Shown here: piece by piece, positions 53,571 to 62,907 of the stretch
How the letters are laid out: each line of letters starts with the position of its first letter
Position numbering within the stretch: position 1 is the stretch's first letter
From: Micavibrio aeruginosavorus ARL-13
GTDB taxonomy: Bacteria > Pseudomonadota > Alphaproteobacteria > Micavibrionales > Micavibrionaceae
Length of the DNA: 64,000 nt
Direction of reading: 5' to 3'
Assembly (NCBI RefSeq): GCF_000226315.1
Contig: NC_016026.1
Location: 1,798,001 to 1,862,000 of the forward strand
The notes under the pieces: model-generated
The model's database searches: none
What the model was told of the DNA's origin: nothing
The model's input: the letters and a program-made list of their open reading frames with translations, nothing else
Position numbers and translations under genes: made by a program

Positions 53571-56500
53571 ATGGCACGGAATGTTGATGGCAGTGTCGAG
53601 GGCGTTTCTAGTTCCGATCAGGGAACCGTGAAAACAATCGATGCCAGCGGGCAGACGAAAATAGATTTGCCTGATTCCAGTTTCATCACGGATGTCACGA
53701 TGACACGTGACGGGCAAGATCTGACCCTGCGCAATGATGATGGTCAAACCATCACCATCGAAAATTATTTCACCGCAGACACCGCCCCCGTCCTCAGCAG
53801 CCCGAATGGCGCCATCCTTAGCCCCGCGATGGTAAAATCCTTCGTTCACAGCGAAACCGCCGGTCAATACGCACAAATGGGATCCGTCGATGATGTCAGC
53901 CCCGTTGGCGAAATCACCGAATTGAACGGCAGCGCAACCGTCACCCGGGCCGATGGCACAACGGAAACCATCACGCTGGGAACAAAAATATTCCAGGGCG
54001 ACGTGGTTGAAACCCAGGGCGATGGCGCGGTGAATATCACCTTCATTGATGAAACCAGCTTTGCCGTATCTGAAAACGCCAAGCTGGCCATTGATGAATA
54101 TGTTTTTGATCCGGCCAGTGGCTCGGGCAAAACAGATTTCTCGGTTCTGAAGGGCGTGTTCGTATTTACGTCTGGTCTGATCGGGCGTGAAGATCCGGAT
54201 GATGTGACGATTGATACGCCTGTCGGCTCCATCGGTATTCGCGGCACGACCATTATGGGTGACATTGATCCGAGTGGTGAAAGCCAGATTACCGTGGTCG
54301 AAGGGGCCATCGTCGTCCGTACCGAAGCCGGTGAACGCACGTTGGCCGAACAATTCGAAACTGTCACCTTAACGGGGCAAAATAGCGAACCAGCCTATCA
54401 GGGCACGTTGGATGCCAGCCGCGTGACCGATGATTACGGCGCAGTGAAATCCGTATCCGGTACCTTATTCAGCGCCTTTGGCACAAGCGACGCCCCGGCT
54501 GCAAACGATGCGGGCGACGCCCCCGCCGATGCCGCCGCCCCGGATGCATCGGACACCACCGTGCCCGAAGGCGACGAATCCGGCGCAGCACAGGACAGCG
54601 CCCCGACGGACGCGCCCCCGCAACAGGATGGCGCGTTAAACCTCGCCCCTGTAACGGATACAGCCCTGGTCGGTGATGACACCATGACAGGCGGACTGGA
54701 TAGTGGCTTTGATCGCGCCGTTGATAGCGGTACGACCCTGACCAACATCGCCGGGTCGACGGGCAGCACCGTAGGAACAGCGATTAACACGGTGGGCAGC
54801 GCACTGGGGTCGACCACAACCAACACCGCCCCGGCCCTCACCACAACACGGCCAACAGACACAACATCACCAACCGATCCTTCCGCCTTGCCCAGCACGG
54901 GCACGGATGCAGGAACAGGCTCGGGTGGAGGTGGCGTCACGACACCGCCGCCACCGGTTCTGGCCCTGAATCTGAACATGCTGGGCAACCTGAGCGATAT
55001 CAGCCTGTCCGGCGTTGTGGTTGGAACGGTGTCAACAACCGTGGCCTATACCGAAACGCTGAATTTTGTTCTGAACTCACCGTTAAGCGGTGGTGGGGAT
55101 CCGCTGTTCCAGCTGGTATCCACGGGACCGGATTCGGCCAATATCGTGCTGACCGCGGCCGGAGCCCTGCATGTTCTGGCCAACCAGACTTATAATCTGA
55201 GCATCAGCGTTACCGAACCATCCAGCGGACGCACGGCATCAACCGCCAACACCGCCCCGGTTATGGATGAAGCGAATATCTCGCTGAACGACATTCTGTC
55301 GGCAGGGTCCACAGCCGATGGGCGTTATATCCCGTCCATCTCTGCCGGTTCGCACCATGCGCAGGCAGTCGCAGCCGTGGGCGATACAGATGGAAATGGT
55401 ACAGCCAATTATATTTTCGCCAGCGACAATACATTGTTCCTGGATGATAATAGCGGCAACATTTCACAATATAGCTTGTCGACATTGGGCTTTGACAATA
55501 CCGAAGGCCTGTCGATCAACGGCGTTGGTGATGTGGATGGCGACGGCCGTCTGGATTACATCGTCGGTGGACGAAATACAGCCAGCGGTGAAGGCCGTGC
55601 CGTTTTAATTGGCGGTGATGGCACCGTATCCGGCATTAACGGCTCCTCCGGCGTCAGCCATTTTGGCCATGAAGCCATTGGCATTGGCGACATTAACGGC
55701 GACGGTTATGCCGATGTGATGATTACATCGCCCAGCGCCTCCGTTTATGGCAAGGCCGGGATTTATCTGGGTGGCAGTGACTTCAGCAATATTTTGACGG
55801 CCACGCCGGACTACGTCATTAACGGCCCGTCCACAAACAGCAACCTGGGCCGTGAAGCGGCCAGTCTGGGTGATTTGAACCAGGATGGGTTTGACGATTT
55901 CGCCGTGACCGTACCGAAAACAGCCGGAGCCGTAAATGGTGAGGTCTGGATTTATAACGGCGGCAACACGCTGAACACCGCCAACCCGTTCAAAATCACT
56001 GGGTTGCAAACCGGGTCCGACGGCGGCTTGGGCCTGCTCAATCTGGGTGACATGAATGGCGGGTATAAAAACGACTTTGCCATTTATGAAAGCGGAACCG
56101 ACACCGTTCACGTGATATTTGGCGAGGGAAATACATTCCTGTCTGGCGGCACCGCCACGATCAGCACCGTATCGGATTTGCGCATCACGGCCAGTGACGC
56201 CAATTCGAAAATTGAAAGCGGCGGCAGCGTTGGCGATTATAACGGCGATGGCCGTGATGATATGGCCGTTGCCGTGCGCACCGATTCAACGATGGATATT
56301 TACGTGATTTACGGCCGTGCCGGTGTGGCCGGTTCCATCGATCTGGATAACCTGACACTGGAAAAACACCAGTACGAACACATCCGTATCAACCTCGCCG
56401 ATCCGGCTTTGGGACTGGGCAACCCCACAACCGACCCGTTCGACGTTGAAATCACCGCTCTTGGTGACTTGAACGGTGACGGATATGACGATTTTGCCAT

Positions 56501-57134
56501 CGGCACGCCCGACAGCAATGGCGGCGATGGTGGCTTGTACCTGATGTACGGGCAATCCGATGGCGGGTTGACCTCCAGCGGGCAAGCCGTGGTCACCGGC
56601 GCAAGTGCCACAGCAACGGCTGCGGGTCAGGCCGTTGTAGGGACATACGCCAATGATACCCTGTCCGATGGCGGTGCATTCTCGAACATTGCCATCAATG
56701 GCGGCGCAGGAAATGATGTCATTACCCTTTTCTCTGCCAACACACGCCACGTTGATGGCGGGGCGGGATATGACCAGGTCAAGCTGAACACCTCTGGGCT
56801 TATTGACTTGAGCGGTGCCGATGGATCATTCAGCAGCAACAGCCTGATGAATGTCGAGGAGATCACCCTGATGCAGGCCTCGAGCACATTAAAAATGGAC
56901 ATGGCCGACATTTTCAAACTGTTGCAACAATCGGCCGACAACCAGCTTTATATCAACACCGAAGGGACGTTGACTGGTTCGCTGCAATTGTACGAAGGTG
57001 GAACAGTTGAATCGCTGACCGCCGCCGGGTTCACGCAAACGGGGACATCCAGCGTCGGCGGAACCGATTACAATGTGTTCGAAATGGGTGGATACCAGCT
57101 GTATGTCGACACAAACGTCGCTGTAGCCGTCTGA
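53571..57134 (+). CDS. secreted FecR/FG-GAP/RTX surface protein (T1SS substrate)
   Basis: Predicted type I secreted adhesin. 1187 residues from ATG 53571 (AAGGGG upstream). Order: N-terminal DGQDLTLRNDDGQTITI segment, FecR domain (about 115-285; DTPVGSIGIRGTTIMG), Thr/Ala/Pro-rich linker (about 300-460), beta-sandwich (about 470-590), then seven calcium-loop repeats of the form DxNGDGxxD or variants (about 610-1000), predicting a seven-bladed FG-GAP propeller, and a short RTX-like tract GGAGNDVI ... GGAGYDQV near the C terminus. No signal peptide, as expected for T1SS. It converges on the secretion operon. Confidence 0.85.
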   Translation: MARNVDGSVEGVSSSDQGTVKTIDASGQTKIDLPDSSFITDVTMTRDGQDLTLRNDDGQTITIENYFTADTAPVLSSPNGAILSPAMVKSFVHSETAGQYAQMGSVDDVSPVGEITELNGSATVTRADGTTETITLGTKIFQGDVVETQGDGAVNITFIDETSFAVSENAKLAIDEYVFDPASGSGKTDFSVLKGVFVFTSGLIGREDPDDVTIDTPVGSIGIRGTTIMGDIDPSGESQITVVEGAIVVRTEAGERTLAEQFETVTLTGQNSEPAYQGTLDASRVTDDYGAVKSVSGTLFSAFGTSDAPAANDAGDAPADAAAPDASDTTVPEGDESGAAQDSAPTDAPPQQDGALNLAPVTDTALVGDDTMTGGLDSGFDRAVDSGTTLTNIAGSTGSTVGTAINTVGSALGSTTTNTAPALTTTRPTDTTSPTDPSALPSTGTDAGTGSGGGGVTTPPPPVLALNLNMLGNLSDISLSGVVVGTVSTTVAYTETLNFVLNSPLSGGGDPLFQLVSTGPDSANIVLTAAGALHVLANQTYNLSISVTEPSSGRTASTANTAPVMDEANISLNDILSAGSTADGRYIPSISAGSHHAQAVAAVGDTDGNGTANYIFASDNTLFLDDNSGNISQYSLSTLGFDNTEGLSINGVGDVDGDGRLDYIVGGRNTASGEGRAVLIGGDGTVSGINGSSGVSHFGHEAIGIGDINGDGYADVMITSPSASVYGKAGIYLGGSDFSNILTATPDYVINGPSTNSNLGREAASLGDLNQDGFDDFAVTVPKTAGAVNGEVWIYNGGNTLNTANPFKITGLQTGSDGGLGLLNLGDMNGGYKNDFAIYESGTDTVHVIFGEGNTFLSGGTATISTVSDLRITASDANSKIESGGSVGDYNGDGRDDMAVAVRTDSTMDIYVIYGRAGVAGSIDLDNLTLEKHQYEHIRINLADPALGLGNPTTDPFDVEITALGDLNGDGYDDFAIGTPDSNGGDGGLYLMYGQSDGGLTSSGQAVVTGASATATAAGQAVVGTYANDTLSDGGAFSNIAINGGAGNDVITLFSANTRHVDGGAGYDQVKLNTSGLIDLSGADGSFSSNSLMNVEEITLMQASSTLKMDMADIFKLLQQSADNQLYINTEGTLTGSLQLYEGGTVESLTAAGFTQTGTSSVGGTDYNVFEMGGYQLYVDTNVAVAV

Positions 57135-57137
57135 TCC

Positions 57138-58169
57138 TTATTTCGACGTTGCTTCAAAAACACCGTCCCAGCCATCGCCGGGGCGGTTGTTTTTTAAGGT
57201 CCGTATACGGGCCAGGAACATATCATAATATGCATCCAGTCGCGCATGAGAGGCCGATCGAGCCTGGGTTAGCGCCTGTTCCGCACCGTCAAAATCCGCC
57301 GCCCGGTACAGATCAAGCATGGATTGGTGCGCGGTCATCCATGTCATGAAGTCGGGTGTTTTTGCATAGGCTTCATCACCGACCAGCGTAAAGATGCGCA
57401 CGGGCTCTGTCTTGCCTTTCACGCGCAATAAATCCAGCTCAACAAAAGCCAAGGGCCCCGCCGCCTTTTTTGTGCGTTCCGACACGAGGATTTGCACGCC
57501 ATAGGTCTTGGTTTGTCCTTCCAGCCGGGAGGCCAGGTTAACCGAATCCCCCAGGGCGGAATACGCAAAGCGTTGTTTCGATCCCATGTTCCCGACAGAG
57601 GTCATGCCGGTATTGACACCGATGCCCGCACTCAACACCAGAGGTTTTTGACCGTTCTGCGCGGCGCGGTCCGCCAAAGCGGCATTGATCGGGGCCAAGG
57701 CGTCATTCATCTGCAACGCCGTCAAGCAGGCGCGGCGCGCATGATCCGGATCATCCAGCGGCGCATTCCAGAACGCCATCATGGCATCGCCCATATATTT
57801 GTCGATCGTGCCCCGATTTTCCATGACCAGCGATGACATCGGCGTCAGGAAATCATTCATCAACTGGATCAGCTCTTCCGGGCTCAGGCGTTCCGATATG
57901 CTGGTAAAACCGCGAATATCGGTAAACATGATCGACAGCTCGCGCACCTCACCACCCAGACGCAATTTGTCCGGATCATTGGTCAGTTCTTTCATATAAT
58001 CGGGCGAGATATACAGACCAAAGGCCTGACGGATCTGACGACGGTCAGCCTCCATCCGGATATAGGCCAGCAAGGCCGATGCCATAAAAATTACACCCAG
58101 GGCCAGTGACGGGTAAAAGACATCGATCAGCTGGCCATGATTAAGGAAGGCATACCACCCACCATACAC
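57138..58169 (-). CDS. class III adenylate/guanylate cyclase half of a split CHASE2 cyclase
   Basis: Catalytic part. 343 residues from GTG 58169: one or two membrane segments, RQAFGLYISPDYMKEL linker, then the cyclase domain with FTDIRGFTSISE (metal Asp), YMGDAMMAFW (second Asp) and ALGDSVNLASRLE. It overlaps the CHASE2 frame by 43 bases in another frame. Homologues carry both parts in one chain with three helices between, so this looks like one gene split by a frameshift, or two coupled genes. Confidence 0.75.
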   Translation of the reverse strand: MYGGWYAFLNHGQLIDVFYPSLALGVIFMASALLAYIRMEADRRQIRQAFGLYISPDYMKELTNDPDKLRLGGEVRELSIMFTDIRGFTSISERLSPEELIQLMNDFLTPMSSLVMENRGTIDKYMGDAMMAFWNAPLDDPDHARRACLTALQMNDALAPINAALADRAAQNGQKPLVLSAGIGVNTGMTSVGNMGSKQRFAYSALGDSVNLASRLEGQTKTYGVQILVSERTKKAAGPLAFVELDLLRVKGKTEPVRIFTLVGDEAYAKTPDFMTWMTAHQSMLDLYRAADFDGAEQALTQARSASHARLDAYYDMFLARIRTLKNNRPGDGWDGVFEATSK

Positions 58170-59395
58170 GCCGCCCCAACCAACAGGGTGACCATCGCCG
58201 CCTGACCAAACGCCCCAATAAACGGCGCCAGACCAACAATCAACAATCCCGCAACCAGAATGGCCACAGCCTCCAGTCCCTCCACCTCGATTGAGCGGTG
58301 CAGAAATTTTTCCTGCAGGATCTGGTCAATAATGTTCAGGTGAACCTCAACCCCCGGGCGAAACACATCCAGCGGCGTGGCCCGGATATCCTTTAACCCG
58401 ATGGCACTGGTGCCAATCAAAACGATCTTGCTGCGGATCAATGATGGATCAACGGTGCCGTCCAGAATGCTGGCCGCCGACACATACCAATCATCCCGCG
58501 ATTTGGCGAAATAGGCGAGGAAGTTGCCCTGTGCGTCCGTTGGGATCAGCAATTTGTTTTTCAGGAAGCGTAAACCTTCGACCCCAAAACGGCTGGAATC
58601 CAGTTCGGCAAAACGTTCATCCGCCAATTCGATCGACAGCGCTTTTTCACCCAGAAGATATCGCACAACCTCCAACGACAAGGATGGGTAGAAAAAGGAA
58701 ATGTTCCCTCCATCTTTTCCCTGATCCTGCATCGCCACCACCATCGGTACACGACGGATGACACCGTCTGTATCAGCAGTCACGAAGAAACTGCCCTCGC
58801 CATAGGCTCCCTTGCTGATCACAGGCAAGTTAACCGTGGCATTGTTCATGATGCGAACGTAACGTTCGGCATTTTTCTGGCTGAAAAATGCTTTTTGCAT
58901 CGGGCGGTTCCCGGTTTCTTCGGTGACGAAGGAAAAACCGGTAATAACATTACCTGCCTTGGCGATGGCCTCTCCAAAAACCGTGTCGTTATCGGGGAGT
59001 TTTTCAATCGCCGCACGCAAATCACCGGCCCCGTCTTCCGTCGGGATGTAAGAGAGCAAACGTTGTGGGCTAACCCGGTCATGTTCAGGAAAAACAGTAT
59101 CAAACGCAATGACCAGTGCGCCCTGTTCATTCAGCTTTTCAACCAACTGCGCCAACACGTCGCGCGGCCATGGCCACTGCCCCAATTCAGGCCGCGCCAT
59201 CGACGCCTCGTCAATATCGACAATCACCACATTATTGCCGGGATCACGCGGTTTCAGGATATTATAGTAATCAAAGGTAAAGTGCCGGATTTCCTGCCGC
59301 CAGCGGGCATTGGAAAAGCTCAAACCCACGGCCACCGCCACCAAAACCAGCAGCAGGCATAAATGGAACCAGCGGTTGATGGCAAGACGCATCAT
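58127..59395 (-). CDS. CHASE2 sensor half of a split cyclase
   Basis: Periplasmic sensor part. 422 residues: N-terminal helix (about 8-28), CHASE2 domain (about 35-330; VVIVDIDEASMARPELGQWPWPRD and LIRSKIVLIGTSAIGLKDIRATP) and two C-terminal helices ending at a stop after MPSLIMAS. The last 15 residues are out of frame with the family pattern, which continues in the next frame as GGWYAFLNHGQL. The ligand of CHASE2 is unknown. Follows the HlyD gene after six bases. Confidence 0.75.
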   Translation of the reverse strand: MMRLAINRWFHLCLLLVLVAVAVGLSFSNARWRQEIRHFTFDYYNILKPRDPGNNVVIVDIDEASMARPELGQWPWPRDVLAQLVEKLNEQGALVIAFDTVFPEHDRVSPQRLLSYIPTEDGAGDLRAAIEKLPDNDTVFGEAIAKAGNVITGFSFVTEETGNRPMQKAFFSQKNAERYVRIMNNATVNLPVISKGAYGEGSFFVTADTDGVIRRVPMVVAMQDQGKDGGNISFFYPSLSLEVVRYLLGEKALSIELADERFAELDSSRFGVEGLRFLKNKLLIPTDAQGNFLAYFAKSRDDWYVSAASILDGTVDPSLIRSKIVLIGTSAIGLKDIRATPLDVFRPGVEVHLNIIDQILQEKFLHRSIEVEGLEAVAILVAGLLIVGLAPFIGAFGQAAMVTLLVGAACMVGGMPSLIMAS

Positions 59396-59401
59396 CAGCG
59401 A

Positions 59402-60715
59402 TCAAATCTCAGTAAAGGCTTTATCCTTCGCCATTAAAACAGGCTTGGCCAGATACTCAAGAATGGTACGGCGACCCGTGACCACTTCAATCATCGCCAC
59501 CATACCCGGCGTAATCGGCAACGGATTTTCCGCCGTGCCCAGATAATTTTTATCGGTTTGCACTTCGACTTCAAAGAATGTATTGCCCTCTGCATCGGCA
59601 ATGCTGTTCGCGCCAATACGAACCAGTTTGCCATGAAGACTGCCATAACGCTGCGCGTTATAGGCACTGATTTTAACGTTGACGTCCTGACCAACATCCA
59701 GGAATGCAATATCGTTTGGTGACACGCGGGCAGTAATTTTCAATTCTGGTTCCGCCGGGACAATTTCCACCAATTGCTGGGCTGGCTGGATCACACCGCC
59801 GATGGTTTGAATGGCGATATTGTTCACCACGCCATCAACGGGGGACTTAATTTCGGCGCGCGACACCCGGTCACCGATCGACTTCAGGCTTTCCTGCAAC
59901 CGGGAAATTTCGGTTTCAACGGCGTTCATCTCGCTCAGGGCCTGCGAACGGAAACGGTCCTGCTGGTCTTCGGCTTCTTTTTTTGCCGCGCTTAATTGCG
60001 CCTCTAACCCGGTCATTTTTTGACGGTTGGCATTTAATTGCCCTTGAATGTCATTCAATTCGCGCTCCAGGCGAATTTGCTCCAGCTTCGGCACCGCTTT
60101 TTGCTCAACCATTTTGCGGGTAATGGCCAGTTCCTGATTCAACAGCCCGGCGCTGGACCCCAGACGATTAATTTGCGCTTTGGTTTCGGCAATCTCGGCA
60201 TTGGCCTTGTCAATTTTATCCTTTGTAATGGATGTCGCGTTGGCCAATTCGCGTTGACGTGATTCATACAGCGCCTTTTCATTGGCCGCGATTTGTGGCG
60301 CGTCCTTCACAACATCCGCAGGTAAGGTCAGGGCCGCACCAGTCGATTCAGCCTCCAGCCGTGCACGTTTGGCCCGCAGGGTCAGGCTTTGCGCCTGTGC
60401 GCCGCCTTGCTCTGATGAATAAAACACATCGGACAGGCGCATCAGCACCTGATCCTTGGCCACACGATCCCCTTCACGGACCATCAACTCCTGCAAAATC
60501 CCGCCTTCCAGGCTTTGCACAATCTGTATTTCACTGGTCGGAACCACCTGTCCCTGACCACGGACCAGCATATCAACCTTGGAAAATCCGGCCCACAGGA
60601 AGAACAGAACAATCAAACCCAAAACGCTGTACAGCATAATGGCCGACGCGCGCGCCGGGCGCATACGTGTTGCGGCTTCCAATTCAGACATATAATCGGT
60701 TTCACGGATGGTCAT
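59402..60715 (-). CDS. HlyD family T1SS membrane fusion protein
   Basis: Periplasmic adaptor of a type I secretion system. The 437 residues have an N-terminal membrane helix (about 27-47), a biotinyl-lipoyl half (GILQELMVREGDRVAKDQVL), a long coiled coil (about 110-280), the second half (EIKSPVDGVVNNI) and a beta-barrel C-terminal domain (DRVSPNDIAF-like segment and VEVQTDKNYLG). Four-base overlap with the ABC gene. Confidence 0.93.
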   Translation of the reverse strand: MTIRETDYMSELEAATRMRPARASAIMLYSVLGLIVLFFLWAGFSKVDMLVRGQGQVVPTSEIQIVQSLEGGILQELMVREGDRVAKDQVLMRLSDVFYSSEQGGAQAQSLTLRAKRARLEAESTGAALTLPADVVKDAPQIAANEKALYESRQRELANATSITKDKIDKANAEIAETKAQINRLGSSAGLLNQELAITRKMVEQKAVPKLEQIRLERELNDIQGQLNANRQKMTGLEAQLSAAKKEAEDQQDRFRSQALSEMNAVETEISRLQESLKSIGDRVSRAEIKSPVDGVVNNIAIQTIGGVIQPAQQLVEIVPAEPELKITARVSPNDIAFLDVGQDVNVKISAYNAQRYGSLHGKLVRIGANSIADAEGNTFFEVEVQTDKNYLGTAENPLPITPGMVAMIEVVTGRRTILEYLAKPVLMAKDKAFTEI

Positions 60716-62907
60716 GCGGCACCTCCGTTATTTGGGCCGGGCTTCGGCGCAGAAACGCCTTGGGCCAAAGCCTGAATGACTTTGTCGCGCGGTCCGTCGA
60801 TCAAAACACGCCCCTGATCCATCACGATCAGACGATCCACCAGCGTCAGCAAATGCTGGCGGTGCGTAATCAGAATTAACGTCTTGCCTTCGGACTGCCC
60901 GCGAATATGGCGAACGAAGGCTTCCTCGGCCTGCATATCCATGGCATTGGTCGGTTCATCACACACCATGATGGCGGGGCTGAGCAGCATGGCACGCGCC
61001 AGCGCAATCGCCTGACGCTGACCACCGGACAGGCCCGCACCCTGTTCACCCACCGGGGCGTCATAGCCCATCGGATGGCGAGATACGAATTCATGCACGC
61101 CCGAGGCCATAGACGCGGCCAGAATTTCTTCCTCGGTCGCCTGCGGACGAGCGATGGAGATGTTTTCACGCACAGATCCACGGAACAGAACGATATCCTG
61201 CGCGATATAGGCGATGTTTCGGCGCAAATCCGCCGGATCAATCTGACGGTAATCGGTATCATCGGCAAACAATGTGCCGGCCTTCGGCTCATACAGGCCG
61301 GTAATCAGCCGCGCTACGGTGCTTTTACCCGACCCAACACGCCCGACGATGCCGACCTTTTCCCCATGTTCAATGGTGAAGGTGACGTCGCGCAAAATAT
61401 CGCGGTCCGTATGCGGATAGGCAAAAGTTACATTTTCAAATTTGATTTTCCCGTTCAGCACCGGGCGGTGCAGGAAATTTTTATGCGGCGGGCGTTCCAC
61501 CGGGTTGGCCATAAATTCGTTCAGCGATTTCAGGGCTCGCATCGTCTGGTGATACCGTGACATCAATCCGGCGATCTGCCCGATCGGGGCGATGGCCCGG
61601 CCGCTCAGCAACACGCACGCTATCAACGCGCCCATGGTGATCGATTGGTCGCGCACCAGATACATACCCAGCAACACCGCCGCCACACTGGCCGCCTGTT
61701 GCAGGAAGGTGGCAATATTCACGCCCATGGCGGAATAAAAACGCGATGTTTGCGCATGCGCCGCGGCATCGGCCGCCATTTCGCCATAACGGGCGCGCAA
61801 GCGCCCATCGGCCCCAATGGCCTTGATGGTTTCCAACCCATGAATGGTTTCAACCAGAAGGCCGTGCTTGGCTTCCGCCGTGTACATGGTTTTACGTACT
61901 GCCGCCTGCAACGGAATTTGCACCATCCAGCCCACAGCCGCAGCCACAGCGATCAAGGAGCCCAGCAACAACGCAATCGGCCCACCCAAAACCCAGATGA
62001 CCGCCAAAAACAGCAGGGTAAACGGCAAATCAACCAGCGTCGTCAGCGTTGCCGATGTCATAAATTCACGCACAGAATCAAATTCACGCAGCATGTTGGC
62101 AAACGCCCCACCCGACGGCGGACGGGCCGAGAGTTTCATATCCAGCAATTGCCCATAAATACGCCGCGCCGCCACCACATCAATTTTACGCCCGGCAAAA
62201 TCAATGAAGTACCCGCGCAAGGTCCGCATCAGAAAGTCAAAGCCAAAAATGGTCAGCGCCCCGATCCCCAAAACCCATCCGGTTTCCACCGCCGCATTGG
62301 GAATAACACGGTCATACACCGTCATGATGAAAATCGGGCTGGTCAGCGCGAACATATTGATCATCACGGCGGCCAAACCGACCTGTCCGTAAATTGCGCT
62401 GTTATTCAAAAACGGGCCCCAAAACCAGTGACGGTCGGTATCCTGTAAATGCGGGGCCTGTGGGTCATGAAATTCCGCATTCGGATGAATGTAAATTGCA
62501 TACCCGCCGTAATTTTTATCCAGCGTATCAATCGCCACATCTTTTTCCGCCCCGGTTTCGGGCAGGAAGACGCGCGCCGTATTTTTATCACTCTCCAGCG
62601 CCAGCAAAACACACGCCCCGCCCCCCTGCATCACCAGGACAACCGGCAAGGCATAGGACGAAATATGCGTCACAGTTTTGCGTTTAACGATGCTGGTTTT
62701 CAGGCCAATACGCCCCGCAGCTTCGCAAAATAAATTCGGTCCCATGCCACGTTCATCATAGGGCATCCCGGCATGCAGGGCCTCAGCGGAACGGGCATGA
62801 CCGAAATGCCCGGTCAGGAAGACCAGACAATTCAGCAACGGGTCAACCGATTGCGCCGCAGGAATTACAGGAGTCTGTATCGACGAATCCACGGGTGCGT
62901 CATTCAT
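60712..62907 (-). CDS. type I secretion ABC exporter, LapB-like
   Basis: Exporter ATPase. About 731 residues from ATG 62907: a C39-like domain without proteolytic pattern (about 20-150; DPLLNCLVFLTGHFGHARSAEAL), a six-helix membrane domain (about 160-450) and an ATPase domain with Walker A GRVGSGKST, LSGGQRQAIALARAM and Walker B VCDEPTNAMD. The order matches LapB-type exporters of large adhesins. Start overlaps the TolC stop. Confidence 0.93.
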   Translation of the reverse strand: MNDAPVDSSIQTPVIPAAQSVDPLLNCLVFLTGHFGHARSAEALHAGMPYDERGMGPNLFCEAAGRIGLKTSIVKRKTVTHISSYALPVVLVMQGGGACVLLALESDKNTARVFLPETGAEKDVAIDTLDKNYGGYAIYIHPNAEFHDPQAPHLQDTDRHWFWGPFLNNSAIYGQVGLAAVMINMFALTSPIFIMTVYDRVIPNAAVETGWVLGIGALTIFGFDFLMRTLRGYFIDFAGRKIDVVAARRIYGQLLDMKLSARPPSGGAFANMLREFDSVREFMTSATLTTLVDLPFTLLFLAVIWVLGGPIALLLGSLIAVAAAVGWMVQIPLQAAVRKTMYTAEAKHGLLVETIHGLETIKAIGADGRLRARYGEMAADAAAHAQTSRFYSAMGVNIATFLQQAASVAAVLLGMYLVRDQSITMGALIACVLLSGRAIAPIGQIAGLMSRYHQTMRALKSLNEFMANPVERPPHKNFLHRPVLNGKIKFENVTFAYPHTDRDILRDVTFTIEHGEKVGIVGRVGSGKSTVARLITGLYEPKAGTLFADDTDYRQIDPADLRRNIAYIAQDIVLFRGSVRENISIARPQATEEEILAASMASGVHEFVSRHPMGYDAPVGEQGAGLSGGQRQAIALARAMLLSPAIMVCDEPTNAMDMQAEEAFVRHIRGQSEGKTLILITHRQHLLTLVDRLIVMDQGRVLIDGPRDKVIQALAQGVSAPKPGPNNGGAA

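Noticed and set aside
53565-54353. 262-residue minus-strand frame opposite the FecR protein
   Set aside because: Shadow of the FecR/adhesin gene; no ribosome-binding site or motif.
58127-58169. Programmed frameshift in the CHASE2-cyclase
   Set aside because: No slippery heptamer or following hairpin was seen in the overlap; kept only as one of several explanations for the split.
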